A DNA stretch of 43,541 bases from the NCBI GenBank assembly GCA_002498725.1, contig DAIJ01000020.1, positions 1 through 43,541 of the forward strand, written 5' to 3'. Origin of the DNA: Euryarchaeota archaeon UBA23 (GTDB lineage: Archaea; Thermoplasmatota; Poseidoniia; Poseidoniales; Thalassarchaeaceae). Below the pieces are notes generated by a model. The model was not told the DNA's origin. It saw nothing but the letters and a program-made list of their open reading frames with translations, and did not search any database. Position numbers and translations under genes: made by a program. Of the stretch, positions 32,433 through 39,994 are shown in pieces (position 1 is the first letter of the stretch; each line of letters begins with the position of its first letter).

Positions 32433-32999
32433 ATGGGTACTCCTGAGGAGAATGCAGAGGTTCTATCAATTGTAGATACTGAAGATAAAATCATAGGTTC
32501 CGCAAGGCGTGATGAAATACACGCTAAGAATCTATTACATCGTTCCATCCATGTTCTTATTTTTGATCTAAAAGGCCATTTATTTCTTCAACAACGTGGA
32601 TTTTTCAAGGATGAGAGCCCTGGACTTTGGGCTTCATCAGTATCAGGTCACATAGATCATGGTGAGAGTTATGATGAAGCCTGTATTAGGGAAATCGAAG
32701 AGGAAGTAGGGCTTATTCTCTTTAACACCCCTAAAAGGTTATTCAAACTCAATGCATCTAAAATTACTGGTTACGAATTTAGTTGGGTGTATGGTCTTGT
32801 TACTAATGAGGAATTAATTCCTGATCCTGTCGAGATAGAACAAGGCGCTTGGTTTACTTTCGATATTCTAGAGAAATCAATGTCGGAAAAACCGGATGAA
32901 TTCGCTCCATTTTTCCATCTTTTATGGAATGAATTCATGGCATCATCAACGCTGTATAGCCTTGATTTCAAGAAATTCTTCAAGCCCATGGATTCCTAA
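32433..32999 (+). CDS. Nudix protein, IDI-like (isopentenyl-diphosphate isomerase type I relative)
   Basis: The 188-residue protein carries a Nudix box GHIDHGESYDEACIREIEEE and the preceding HRSIHVLIFDLKGHLFLQQR and KDESPGLWASSVSGH. These match type I isopentenyl diphosphate isomerase in layout. However, the catalytic cysteine in the CGH motif of E. coli Idi is Ser here (VSGH), so isomerase activity is doubtful and a Nudix pyrophosphatase is the safer call. Location at the end of a carotenoid run fits a prenyl-diphosphate substrate. ATG 32433 is chosen over TTG 32427. The last 54 bases overlap the convergent aldehyde dehydrogenase gene. Confidence 0.75.
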   Translation: MGTPEENAEVLSIVDTEDKIIGSARRDEIHAKNLLHRSIHVLIFDLKGHLFLQQRGFFKDESPGLWASSVSGHIDHGESYDEACIREIEEEVGLILFNTPKRLFKLNASKITGYEFSWVYGLVTNEELIPDPVEIEQGAWFTFDILEKSMSEKPDEFAPFFHLLWNEFMASSTLYSLDFKKFFKPMDS

Positions 33000-34364
33000 T
33001 TCTCTTCCATTTCCTGACAGTTTATATCCACCAAATGGTGCACTAATATTGAATGCACCACCATTTACACTAACTTGTCCAGTCCTTATTTTTCTAGCCA
33101 CTCTAATAGCACGCTCTTCGTTAGCGGACCAAACCCCTCCAGAAAGTCCATACTCTGAATCATTAGCCAAATCAATTGCTTCTTGCTCAGTTTCATATGT
33201 TGTTATTGATAACACAGGTCCAAATATTTCTTCACGGAATATAGTCATATCACTAGTTACATCAGCAAAAACTGTTGGTTTGACAAAATACCCATTTTCT
33301 AAACCATCAGGCATACCATCTCCACCAGCCACAAGAGTGGCCCCCTCCCTAATTCCAGAATTGATGTAATTAGTTACTGATTCTTGCTGTCTTGCTGAGA
33401 CCATAGGTCCACATCGAATAGATTCATTCATAGGATCTCCCACCGAATATTTCTCCATAGTGTTTGATATTGTTTGAATCACCTGATCTCTCTTTGATGA
33501 AGGAATAATTAATCTACTAAGCGAAGAACATTCTTGTCCAGAATTGTTAAAACAAGCATATACAGACATTTTTGCAGCCTTTTCGATATCAGCATCATCA
33601 AGAATTACATTTGCACTTTTGCCGCCCAGTTCTAATGTAACACGCTTTATGGTTGGTGCTGCAGCTTGACTAACACTTACTCCAGCATCTGTAGAACCGG
33701 TGAAACTAACCATGTCAACCTCAGGGTGTGAAGACAATAATTCTCCAATTTCACGACCATGACCTGATACCAAATTGAAAACACCTGCAGGAATCCCAAT
33801 TTCTTCCATAATGTCAGCAAGTATGAATGCATTCAGAGGGGCCTCTTTTGATGGTTTCAGTATCATTGTACAACCAGCAGCTAAAGCTGGAGCGACTTTA
33901 CCAATTATCTGATGTAATGGGAAATTCCATGGAGTAATCATTGCAACAACTCCAATTGGTTCCTTCACAATTAGTGAATTACGGACTTCCTCTTCCCACT
34001 CAAATGAATCCAATAATTTAGCATATGACTTTGATACAACACGAGGGGTCCCTACCATTGCCATTTTACTGTAATTAATAGGAGTTCCAACTTCTGAGGT
34101 AATTAATTCAGCAATTTCATCAGTTCTTTCATATAGAGCATTAGATATTGCGTTAAGATAGCCTTGACGTTCTTCTATTGAGGATTGAGACCAAGAGGCA
34201 AATGCCCCTCTAGCAGCAGCTACTGCATCATTGACATCATCCATATTTCCTACCGGAACTGAACCAATTTTCTTCTCAGTTGTAGGGTTGAAAACTTCAA
34301 TTTCTCCTTTTCCTCTTGCGGAGACCCAATTACCATTGATGTAGACACTCTGGCGCGTGTGCAT
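32946..34364 (-). CDS. NAD(P)-dependent aldehyde dehydrogenase
   Basis: Oxidises an aldehyde to an acid. Motifs: MITPWNFPLHQIIGKVAPAL, FTGSTDAG in the cofactor site, the general-base Glu in LELGGKSANV, and the nucleophile Cys in NNSGQECSSLSRL. The C-terminal EEIFGPVLSI and FGGYKLSGNGRELG are typical. About 472 residues from ATG 34364; longer readings upstream would run into the divergent crotonase promoter. It resembles general aliphatic or semialdehyde dehydrogenases. It diverges from a PaaG-like crotonase, so a role in a CoA-ester or semialdehyde catabolic route (as BoxD or PaaZ do) is possible, but the substrate cannot be read from sequence. Confidence 0.92.
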   Translation of the reverse strand: MHTRQSVYINGNWVSARGKGEIEVFNPTTEKKIGSVPVGNMDDVNDAVAAARGAFASWSQSSIEERQGYLNAISNALYERTDEIAELITSEVGTPINYSKMAMVGTPRVVSKSYAKLLDSFEWEEEVRNSLIVKEPIGVVAMITPWNFPLHQIIGKVAPALAAGCTMILKPSKEAPLNAFILADIMEEIGIPAGVFNLVSGHGREIGELLSSHPEVDMVSFTGSTDAGVSVSQAAAPTIKRVTLELGGKSANVILDDADIEKAAKMSVYACFNNSGQECSSLSRLIIPSSKRDQVIQTISNTMEKYSVGDPMNESIRCGPMVSARQQESVTNYINSGIREGATLVAGGDGMPDGLENGYFVKPTVFADVTSDMTIFREEIFGPVLSITTYETEQEAIDLANDSEYGLSGGVWSANEERAIRVARKIRTGQVSVNGGAFNISAPFGGYKLSGNGRELGIHGLEEFLEIKAIQR

Positions 34365-34433
34365 GTACCAACCGAGATAGTATTGACTTATCACCTTCAT
34401 GCAATTCAAAAGCAAGGGGTATACTGGCCAATC

Positions 34434-35234
34434 ATGGGTCTGAGTATCGAACGACTTGACGATGGCGTTGCCTTAGTGACACTATCAGAAGAAGAATCAA
34501 GGAATGCACTGTCTCTTACATCAACTGTAGCAATATCCAGTGCTTTCACAAATTTACTCGATGATGAATCATGTAAAGCCATAATATTGACTGGAACTGG
34601 GAGATTTTTCTGTACAGGAGCAGATATTGAAGATTTTTCCTCTTCAATAGATGACGGGTCAATTGGGAAATTAGTTTCGGATTTGACTGCAATCCTCCAT
34701 CCCCTTGAATTGAAAATAAGAAGACATTCAACAGTTTTTATTGCAGCAATGAATGGCGCTGCAGCAGGTGGTGGACTAGGTTTAGCATTGTGCGCCGACT
34801 ATCGTTTATGTTCGCCCAATGCAAAGATGGCTGCATCATTTTTTAGTTTGGGACTATCGCCTGATGGAGGAACTACTTGGTTACTACCTAGATTAGTGGG
34901 AAATCAGAGAGCTAGAAGATTCTTCTTCAATAACGAAGTTTGGTCCGCCGACCAAGCATTCGAATATGGTGCTGCTGATGAGATTGTTGATGCTGATAAT
35001 TTGATAGAAAGAGCTATTGAAATTGCATCTAAATGGGGCTCATGGTCTAAAATGAGTAAACAAGGGACTAAGCAATTACTTGATGCATCAAGCACAACAT
35101 TCATGGAGACACAATTAGAATTTGAGAAGGCCCTTATTACCGCATCATCTTTAACACCAGATTTCGCTGAAGGTGTCTCAGCCTTCCTAGAAAAGAGAAG
35201 TCCTGTTTTTGGATTAAGCCTTGAAGAAGAATAA
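34434..35234 (+). CDS. PaaG-like crotonase (enoyl-CoA isomerase type)
   Basis: A 266-residue crotonase. The oxyanion segment FFCTGADIEDF and helix GAAAGGGLGLALCADYRL lack the first catalytic Glu of true hydratases. The second active-site position reads LSPDGGTTWLLPRLVG, with Asp where hydratases have Glu. The PDgGtTW-LPRLVG pattern is characteristic of PaaG (ring-1,2-epoxyphenylacetyl-CoA isomerase/oxepin-forming) and Delta3-Delta2 enoyl-CoA isomerase relatives. So an isomerase acting on an enoyl- or epoxy-CoA is likelier than a hydratase. It diverges from the aldehyde dehydrogenase and converges on the SDR with a four-base gap. Together with the BoxB/PaaA-like gene nearby, this is suggestive. 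Confidence 0.8.
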   Translation: MGLSIERLDDGVALVTLSEEESRNALSLTSTVAISSAFTNLLDDESCKAIILTGTGRFFCTGADIEDFSSSIDDGSIGKLVSDLTAILHPLELKIRRHSTVFIAAMNGAAAGGGLGLALCADYRLCSPNAKMAASFFSLGLSPDGGTTWLLPRLVGNQRARRFFFNNEVWSADQAFEYGAADEIVDADNLIERAIEIASKWGSWSKMSKQGTKQLLDASSTTFMETQLEFEKALITASSLTPDFAEGVSAFLEKRSPVFGLSLEEE

Positions 35235-35238
35235 CGGA

Positions 35239-36135
35239 CTAAACAAAGTAGGAAATTTTCGTAAGTTCTTCACTCATTTCCCATAATCGCGCCGCATCAA
35301 CTTCATTCATTGCTTTAGCATTGATCCTTGCTTTTCCAGTTCTACCTCTGGCTTCAAACAAACCAACTGTGCCCCAGTAAGGATGTGATATTGCCTCTTC
35401 TTCAGTTGCAGCATAGAGAGTGGGTTCCGCTCCTTTTTTTGCAGAAATAGCCGCAAATAAATTAAGAAATCTCCATAATAGAGAGTGTCGTTGAAGATCA
35501 GTAGCAGAATAGCCGGGGTGACTACATAATGATTGAATGTGAGATCCTCTTTCTTTCAATCTACGTCTGAGTTCTAAAGCAAAGAGAATATTCGCAAGTT
35601 TACTTTGACTATACATTCTCCATTTATTGTATCTCTTTTTTTCTCCATTCAAGTCATCAAAATCGATACTTCCGATATTATGGACTATACTTGAAAGAGT
35701 TATTATTCTAGGTTTTTCACTATTTTCTATTAATGGTAATAGGTGTGCTGTAAGGGCAAAATGCCCAAGATGGTTAGTTCCAATTTGCAATTCAAAACCA
35801 TCCGCCGTCTTAGATTTAGGTGGTATCATAACTCCAGCATTGTTGATTAGTATGTCAATTCTTTTCTGTGTTGCTTGTATTTTTTCGGAGAATTGTTTGA
35901 CATTAGATAAATTTGCAAGATCAAGTTGGACAGGTATTAGATATGCTGAAGGATTTTTGGATAGTATTCTGTTTTTTGCTTTCTCTGCCTTTTCCATATT
36001 TCTGCATGCCAAAATTACAGTTGCACCTTTTGATGCAAAAGCTTCAGCCATATGAAAACCAATTCCCGTATTTGATCCGGTTACAATTACAACTTTTCCA
36101 GTTTGATCTCGCATTTTTTCGGCATTCCACTTCAC
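35239..36135 (-). CDS. Short-chain dehydrogenase/reductase, retinol-dehydrogenase-like
   Basis: A 298-residue classical SDR: VTGSNTGIGFHMAEA cofactor motif, NNAGVM, SSIVHNIGSIDFDDLN and catalytic YSQSK. The pattern LSS-H, DFDDLN, YSQSKLANILFALEL and SHPGYSATDLQ is that of the RDH11-14/WWOX-like group, which act on retinoids, sterols or other lipids, though bacterial members often have unknown substrates. GTG 36135 is chosen because GGAAGGTG lies eight bases upstream; ATG 36114 is a fallback. It follows the SemiSWEET-like gene by 17 bases and is the last gene of the diiron-epoxidase operon. Confidence 0.85.
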   Translation of the reverse strand: MKWNAEKMRDQTGKVVIVTGSNTGIGFHMAEAFASKGATVILACRNMEKAEKAKNRILSKNPSAYLIPVQLDLANLSNVKQFSEKIQATQKRIDILINNAGVMIPPKSKTADGFELQIGTNHLGHFALTAHLLPLIENSEKPRIITLSSIVHNIGSIDFDDLNGEKKRYNKWRMYSQSKLANILFALELRRRLKERGSHIQSLCSHPGYSATDLQRHSLLWRFLNLFAAISAKKGAEPTLYAATEEEAISHPYWGTVGLFEARGRTGKARINAKAMNEVDAARLWEMSEELTKISYFV

Positions 36136-36152
36136 AACAAAACACCTTCCAC

Positions 36153-36422
36153 TTAGCGTAATTTTAAAACTCCAAAAATTATTGCTAATATGCAACTGAG
36201 TGCAGCAATATTGGCTAAAATCATTGCAATAGATTGAATAAAAATACCATAAAAAAGCCATAGAACCAACGAAGTTGAGACCAAACCAAAGGTCGGTAGT
36301 GAAATCCCGTCATGTTTTTTTTCTACCCAAACTCTTCTAATTTGAGGGAACCAAGCGATTACTCCTATTAATCCCGCTATAACGCCAATGAGTTCAATCC
36401 AAACAGGAATCATTATTCTCAC
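36153..36422 (-). CDS. SemiSWEET-like (MtN3/PQ-loop) transporter
   Basis: An 89-residue, three-helix membrane protein: residues 8-25, 45-62 and 66-85. The PQ-loop motif AWFPQIRRVW and the KKHDGISLPTFGL, LWLFYGI and ANIAAL sequences match bacterial SemiSWEET sugar transporters, which dimerise to form a pore. Its ATG overlaps the upstream dehydrogenase stop in ATGA, so translation is coupled. Placement in an acyl-CoA catabolic operon is unexpected for a sugar carrier and may mean a different substrate. Confidence 0.8.
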   Translation of the reverse strand: MRIMIPVWIELIGVIAGLIGVIAWFPQIRRVWVEKKHDGISLPTFGLVSTSLVLWLFYGIFIQSIAMILANIAALSCILAIIFGVLKLR

Positions 36423-37309
36423 ATCGGTAAATCTTCGCGTTCCACTTTTTTACCATTTGACCAATCATATATCCCTTTACCTGTTTTTTTACCTAAACTT
36501 CCTTCATTTACTAAGGCATCTAGTAGAGGGTGAGGTTGATATGAATCATCATCAAATGCTCTAGACAAATTATTTAGGATATTGCGCCTAACATCTAGTC
36601 CAACTAGGTCAGTTAATTCTAGGGGACCCATGGGATGCCGATATCCAAGTTGCATTGCCTTGTCTATATCTGATGCGCTCGCTACACCCTCTGCAAGCAT
36701 ACGAATGGCCTCATTTCCAAGTACAACTCCAAGTCTACTGGTGGCAAACCCAGGTATATCACGTACAAGAATAGTTTCTTTACCCATCTCTAATCCAATT
36801 GAAATAGCAGTTTCTATAGTTATTTTTGAGCACTCATCATGATGAACTATTTCTAATAGTTTCATTATTGGAACAGGATTAAAAAAATGCATTCCGATTA
36901 CTCTTTCAGGGCAATTTGTACTACTTGCAATTTCACTAATCGATAAACCAGAGGTATTTGTTGCTAGAATAGCGTGCTCAGGTGTCATTTTTTCTAAATC
37001 ATTGAAAATATTTTGCTTTAGTTCCATGATCTCAGGAACTGCTTCAATAACTAAATCTACATCTTTTAACGCTTCTGAAATTTCATTGTAAGCAGTTAGA
37101 TTATTTGACCATAATAATTTTTCTTCAGAAGTTGTTTTACCACGAGAAATACCATTTTCCCAGAAAGAATCTATATTGGACATACCTTTAGCTAATCCTT
37201 CGGGAAAGGCATCAAAAAGCCTTGTTTCCCAACCTGTTTGAGCGCATAATTGGGCAATTCCTGCGCCCATTGTCCCCGCGCCAATTACGGCCACGGTTCG
37301 AATTTTCAT
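36419..37309 (-). CDS. 3-hydroxyacyl-CoA dehydrogenase (PaaH/Hbd type)
   Basis: NAD-dependent oxidation of 3-hydroxyacyl-CoA to 3-oxoacyl-CoA. About 296 residues. It has a Rossmann start VAVIGAGTMGAGIAQL, the catalytic MHFFNPVPIMKLLEIV, TSGLSISEIA, and the C-terminal RHPMGPLELTDLVGLD typical of stand-alone Hbd and PaaH. ATG 37309 has GGGAG eight bases upstream and directly follows the stop of the 186-residue gene, so longer N-termini are rejected. It is downstream of the diiron epoxidase homologue in one operon. In the phenylacetate pathway PaaH fills the same role after ring opening, but generic beta-oxidation is also possible. Confidence 0.93.
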   Translation of the reverse strand: MKIRTVAVIGAGTMGAGIAQLCAQTGWETRLFDAFPEGLAKGMSNIDSFWENGISRGKTTSEEKLLWSNNLTAYNEISEALKDVDLVIEAVPEIMELKQNIFNDLEKMTPEHAILATNTSGLSISEIASSTNCPERVIGMHFFNPVPIMKLLEIVHHDECSKITIETAISIGLEMGKETILVRDIPGFATSRLGVVLGNEAIRMLAEGVASASDIDKAMQLGYRHPMGPLELTDLVGLDVRRNILNNLSRAFDDDSYQPHPLLDALVNEGSLGKKTGKGIYDWSNGKKVEREDLPM

Positions 37310-37313
37310 GTCG

Positions 37314-37874
37314 TCACTCCCTACCGTAAGCAGCCAATGCTGACTGGAATAATCTTTGTCTAGGTACATCATGTTCAAGGAAGCAAGTAAATGGTGCTAC
37401 GTCTTTAAGAAGTTCAATTGCTGAAACATAGGCTCCATAGATGAATGGATCCGCTTCTTCAATAGATGGGATGTTTATTCCAAGTTTTTCTAATCCTTTA
37501 CGTGTGTCTTCATCCCATATTGAGTAAGTGTGATGTGTAAAATGTAGATATGCAGAGATTCTTTTGATATCGGCTCTTGCTTTTTCTGTAAGACTTTCAA
37601 TAAGCAACGTGTCTGGGTATCTTATAGCGTAAAGAGATAACATTACCTCTCTCTGGGTTTCTTCTCTCCATTGTCTTTTTGGTAATCCCATCCAATCATC
37701 AATTTCATCAAGCATTTCAGATGTATATGGTCTCTTTACAGTATAAAGTAAGTTTTCATAATCATCAGGTTGTTGTTCCTCAGAGTGATGATGTTTGAAA
37801 AAGTAATCAGTAAGATAATCAAAGAAGTGTTGACACTTCTTTTTGTCAAAAATAGCCAATGAATGATATTGCAT
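37314..37874 (-). CDS. Conserved-looking protein of unknown function in diiron epoxidase operon
   Basis: A 186-residue soluble, probably all-helical protein with no signal or membrane segment. It has a His-rich stretch near residue 28 (FFKHHHSEEQQ), a Trp/Glu-rich middle (DDWMGLPKRQWREETQREVM), and YLHFTHHTYSIWDEDTRK near residue 115. It lacks the paired ExxH motifs of the PaaA/PaaC ferritin-like fold, so it is not a simple PaaC. It starts ten bases after the BoxB-like stop and ends four bases before the dehydrogenase start, so the three are one unit. It may be a partner subunit of the oxygenase; I do not recognise the family. Confidence 0.7.
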   Translation of the reverse strand: MQYHSLAIFDKKKCQHFFDYLTDYFFKHHHSEEQQPDDYENLLYTVKRPYTSEMLDEIDDWMGLPKRQWREETQREVMLSLYAIRYPDTLLIESLTEKARADIKRISAYLHFTHHTYSIWDEDTRKGLEKLGINIPSIEEADPFIYGAYVSAIELLKDVAPFTCFLEHDVPRQRLFQSALAAYGRE

Positions 37875-37884
37875 AGAATAACCT

Positions 37885-39024
37885 CTAATGCTTCCACTCT
37901 CTGTATTGAATCCATTCTTGCTTCATGTATTCATTGACAAGTTTGTCTTCATCCTCATCAGTTGGTAGTACAGTGGTAAGATAATCTTGGTATTCCTTAT
38001 CTGTTCCATCAAATAGATCTCCATGAACAGTGTAGTTTTTACCTGCATACTTTCCAATTCCTCTTTTGAATCTATCAGAGGGCAAGTATAGTTCAGGCTC
38101 TCCTTCCTTCCTAGCCTTGCTAATTCTAATCATTTCTTTCCTTAGTTCTTCGAAGTATAATTCCCTACTTGCTTCATTTAGGTGTTCTCTATCGGCTTCC
38201 TCATCGGATTCTCTTTCATCATATCTGCCTTTTACACCGTATACGTATGCCCACTGTGCACTAGTCGAATCATCAGTTCCAAATAGATCGAGTCCAGTAC
38301 TTACCCACTTGTTGATATATTTCTGTAGTAGTGCCATTGGAATAACTCCTTGCTTGACAATTCTTCTCAAACCATTGGCACCAGTGCCTAGATGAAATGA
38401 TTCTTCTTTTAGCATTGGCCCCATACTAGCAGCTAATGGTTTGAATGATGAAGTACTCAACATCTTTAGTTGATATTTTCCATCTCTGTCGATAAAGTGA
38501 GTGAAGCAGAAGAAATCAAGCCAGTGATCTATTGGTTCGTTGAAAGAACCCAATATCCTAGTACCTTCCTGTGCATTTCTTTCCAATAATTTAGATGCTT
38601 CTCTGACACCTTGTTCACCGAAGAATGTACAGAGCAAATATGCCATTTGCCAACCGTGCCTTTGTTCTTCACACATTATTCTCAAGGCAGACTTTCGATC
38701 ATATTCAGTCGGTGCTGAAGCCAGTAGGTGATTTTGTTGTTCTACACTTGCAAATTCAGTATCTCCTTGAACACTCACCATGGTAATTATTGAGTCCATA
38801 ATATTCTGTTGAGGTATTTGCATTCTACGTTCCCATTTTGGCATCCCTTTGAAATCTCCAAACTCAATTTGTCCACCAGCGGTGTCCCAATCGAACTTTA
38901 TATCGAATCTGTAATCCCCAAGCCATGAAGGATCGAAACCAATTCTTGTTTGCCACTCGCTGAAGTCATTTATCCAAGATTCAAAGTTTTGACTATAACT
39001 CTCTACTATCTCAGTATCTGCCAT
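37885..39024 (-). CDS. BoxB/PaaA-family diiron epoxidase homologue
   Basis: Ferritin-like diiron oxygenase of the family that epoxidises aromatic CoA thioesters (BoxB on benzoyl-CoA, PaaA on phenylacetyl-CoA). Visible ligand candidates are E90, E120 and H123 (CEEQRHGW), D179, and E208 and H211 (KEESFHLGTG). Spacing is almost identical to the BoxB set I recall (E120, E150, H153, D211, E240, H243). The flanking FHLGTGANGLRRIVKQG matches BoxB. At 379 residues it is shorter than BoxB (about 470). No BoxA or PaaE reductase gene is in the window. It has its own promoter-like region and leads the operon with the 186-residue protein, HAD, SemiSWEET and SDR. Confidence 0.8.
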   Translation of the reverse strand: MADTEIVESYSQNFESWINDFSEWQTRIGFDPSWLGDYRFDIKFDWDTAGGQIEFGDFKGMPKWERRMQIPQQNIMDSIITMVSVQGDTEFASVEQQNHLLASAPTEYDRKSALRIMCEEQRHGWQMAYLLCTFFGEQGVREASKLLERNAQEGTRILGSFNEPIDHWLDFFCFTHFIDRDGKYQLKMLSTSSFKPLAASMGPMLKEESFHLGTGANGLRRIVKQGVIPMALLQKYINKWVSTGLDLFGTDDSTSAQWAYVYGVKGRYDERESDEEADREHLNEASRELYFEELRKEMIRISKARKEGEPELYLPSDRFKRGIGKYAGKNYTVHGDLFDGTDKEYQDYLTTVLPTDEDEDKLVNEYMKQEWIQYREWKH

Positions 39025-39084
39025 ACCCTTCGCTTGAATGTTAGGTATATCAAACGATGTATTATTAAATCCGCAAATATCTAA
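39025..39084 (-). promoter_or_regulatory. Putative promoter of the BoxB-like operon
   Basis: A 60-bp gap between the crotonase stop and the BoxB-like start, both on the minus strand. On that strand atttaataat (about 39061-39070) is a TATA candidate, predicting a transcript start near 39040 and a 5' leader of about 15 bases. It suggests the epoxidase operon can be transcribed separately from the upstream crotonase pair. Confidence 0.35.
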
Positions 39085-39945
39085 TCAATTTCCTTCGAAT
39101 CTTGGCGTTTTAGTCTCAACATATGCCTTAATTCCTTCTTTTGCATCATTAGACTGGAAAAGATCTGATTGCAATTCTCTCTCTAATGCCAGATGGTATT
39201 CTAATGGTATTTCTAGGCCACTTTGCACACTTCTCTTTATGTTCCCAATCGCCTTAGAGGCGGCAAAAGGTAATGTGAATCTTCCAGCATAATCTAACAC
39301 ATCTTGACGGAATTCATCAAGAGTCATGGAATCATAAATATCGTGAACTAGATCCATTTCCTTTGATTCTTCAAAAGAAAATTTTCTTCCAGTAACCATT
39401 ATTTCCATAGATTTTGCTTTTCCTACAAGTCTGGATAAACGTGCAGTCCCCCCAGTGCCAGCTAGTACTCCAAGAGCGACTTCTGGTAGTCCGACTTGGA
39501 AATTTCCCTTTCTTGCAATTCTAATATCGGCAGCCATTGCAATTTCAAGACCGCCACCAACAGTATGTCCATTGAGTGCAGCAATTACTAACTTCGGTGT
39601 TTGTTCTAATCTTGAAAGAGTTTCGTTGGCATGTAAGCAAAAGAAATACTTGTATCTTGGTGTTAATTTATTTAGATATTTGATACTGGCTCCTGCTGAG
39701 AAGAACTTCTCTCCAAATCCCGTGATTAGAATCACTGAAACATTGTCATCAAATCTTGCACTCAGTATTGCATCATCAATATCATGCCACATTTCTCTTG
39801 TGTAAGTATTGACTGGAGTTTTCCCATCAGCAAGGGGTTCACCAGCAGAATCTGAACACAATTCAATAATCGCAATTCCATTTTCAGATACTCCATAATT
39901 CACCAAACGATTGGGCATTGGTTTCAGTTCAGGCCATGAGGTCAT
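39085..39945 (-). CDS. Enoyl-CoA hydratase (crotonase family)
   Basis: About 286 residues. Oxyanion segment KFFSAGASIKYL, GHTVGGGLEIAMAADIRIA with first Glu, and LPEVALGVLAGTGGTARLS with second Glu indicate a true hydratase, unlike the PaaG-like crotonase at 34.4 kb. An N-terminal extension of about 40 residues precedes the crotonase core (ENGIAIIELCSDS). Start chosen at ATG 39945; ATG 40014 would overlap the upstream flavoprotein by 20 bases and ATG 39915 is also possible. Probably forms one transcript with the flavoprotein. Substrate unknown; aromatic-derived or fatty enoyl-CoA are both reasonable in this setting. Confidence 0.88.
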   Translation of the reverse strand: MTSWPELKPMPNRLVNYGVSENGIAIIELCSDSAGEPLADGKTPVNTYTREMWHDIDDAILSARFDDNVSVILITGFGEKFFSAGASIKYLNKLTPRYKYFFCLHANETLSRLEQTPKLVIAALNGHTVGGGLEIAMAADIRIARKGNFQVGLPEVALGVLAGTGGTARLSRLVGKAKSMEIMVTGRKFSFEESKEMDLVHDIYDSMTLDEFRQDVLDYAGRFTLPFAASKAIGNIKRSVQSGLEIPLEYHLALERELQSDLFQSNDAKEGIKAYVETKTPRFEGN

Positions 39946-39994
39946 GACCCTGCCAGAGATGGTTTGATTATCAATGAAACGGGTGTGGAAGATG

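Noticed and set aside
32433..32999. Confident call of isopentenyl diphosphate isomerase (idi)
   Set aside because: The catalytic Cys of the CGH motif is Ser, so only an IDI-like Nudix assignment is supported.
35239..36135. Retinol dehydrogenase acting on retinal for a rhodopsin
   Set aside because: The similarity is to a broad SDR subgroup and no rhodopsin or carotenoid dioxygenase gene is in the window; the gene is in the acyl-CoA operon instead.
37314..37874. PaaC-type structural subunit
   Set aside because: It lacks the ferritin-like helices with ExxH or their remnants and is shorter than PaaC.
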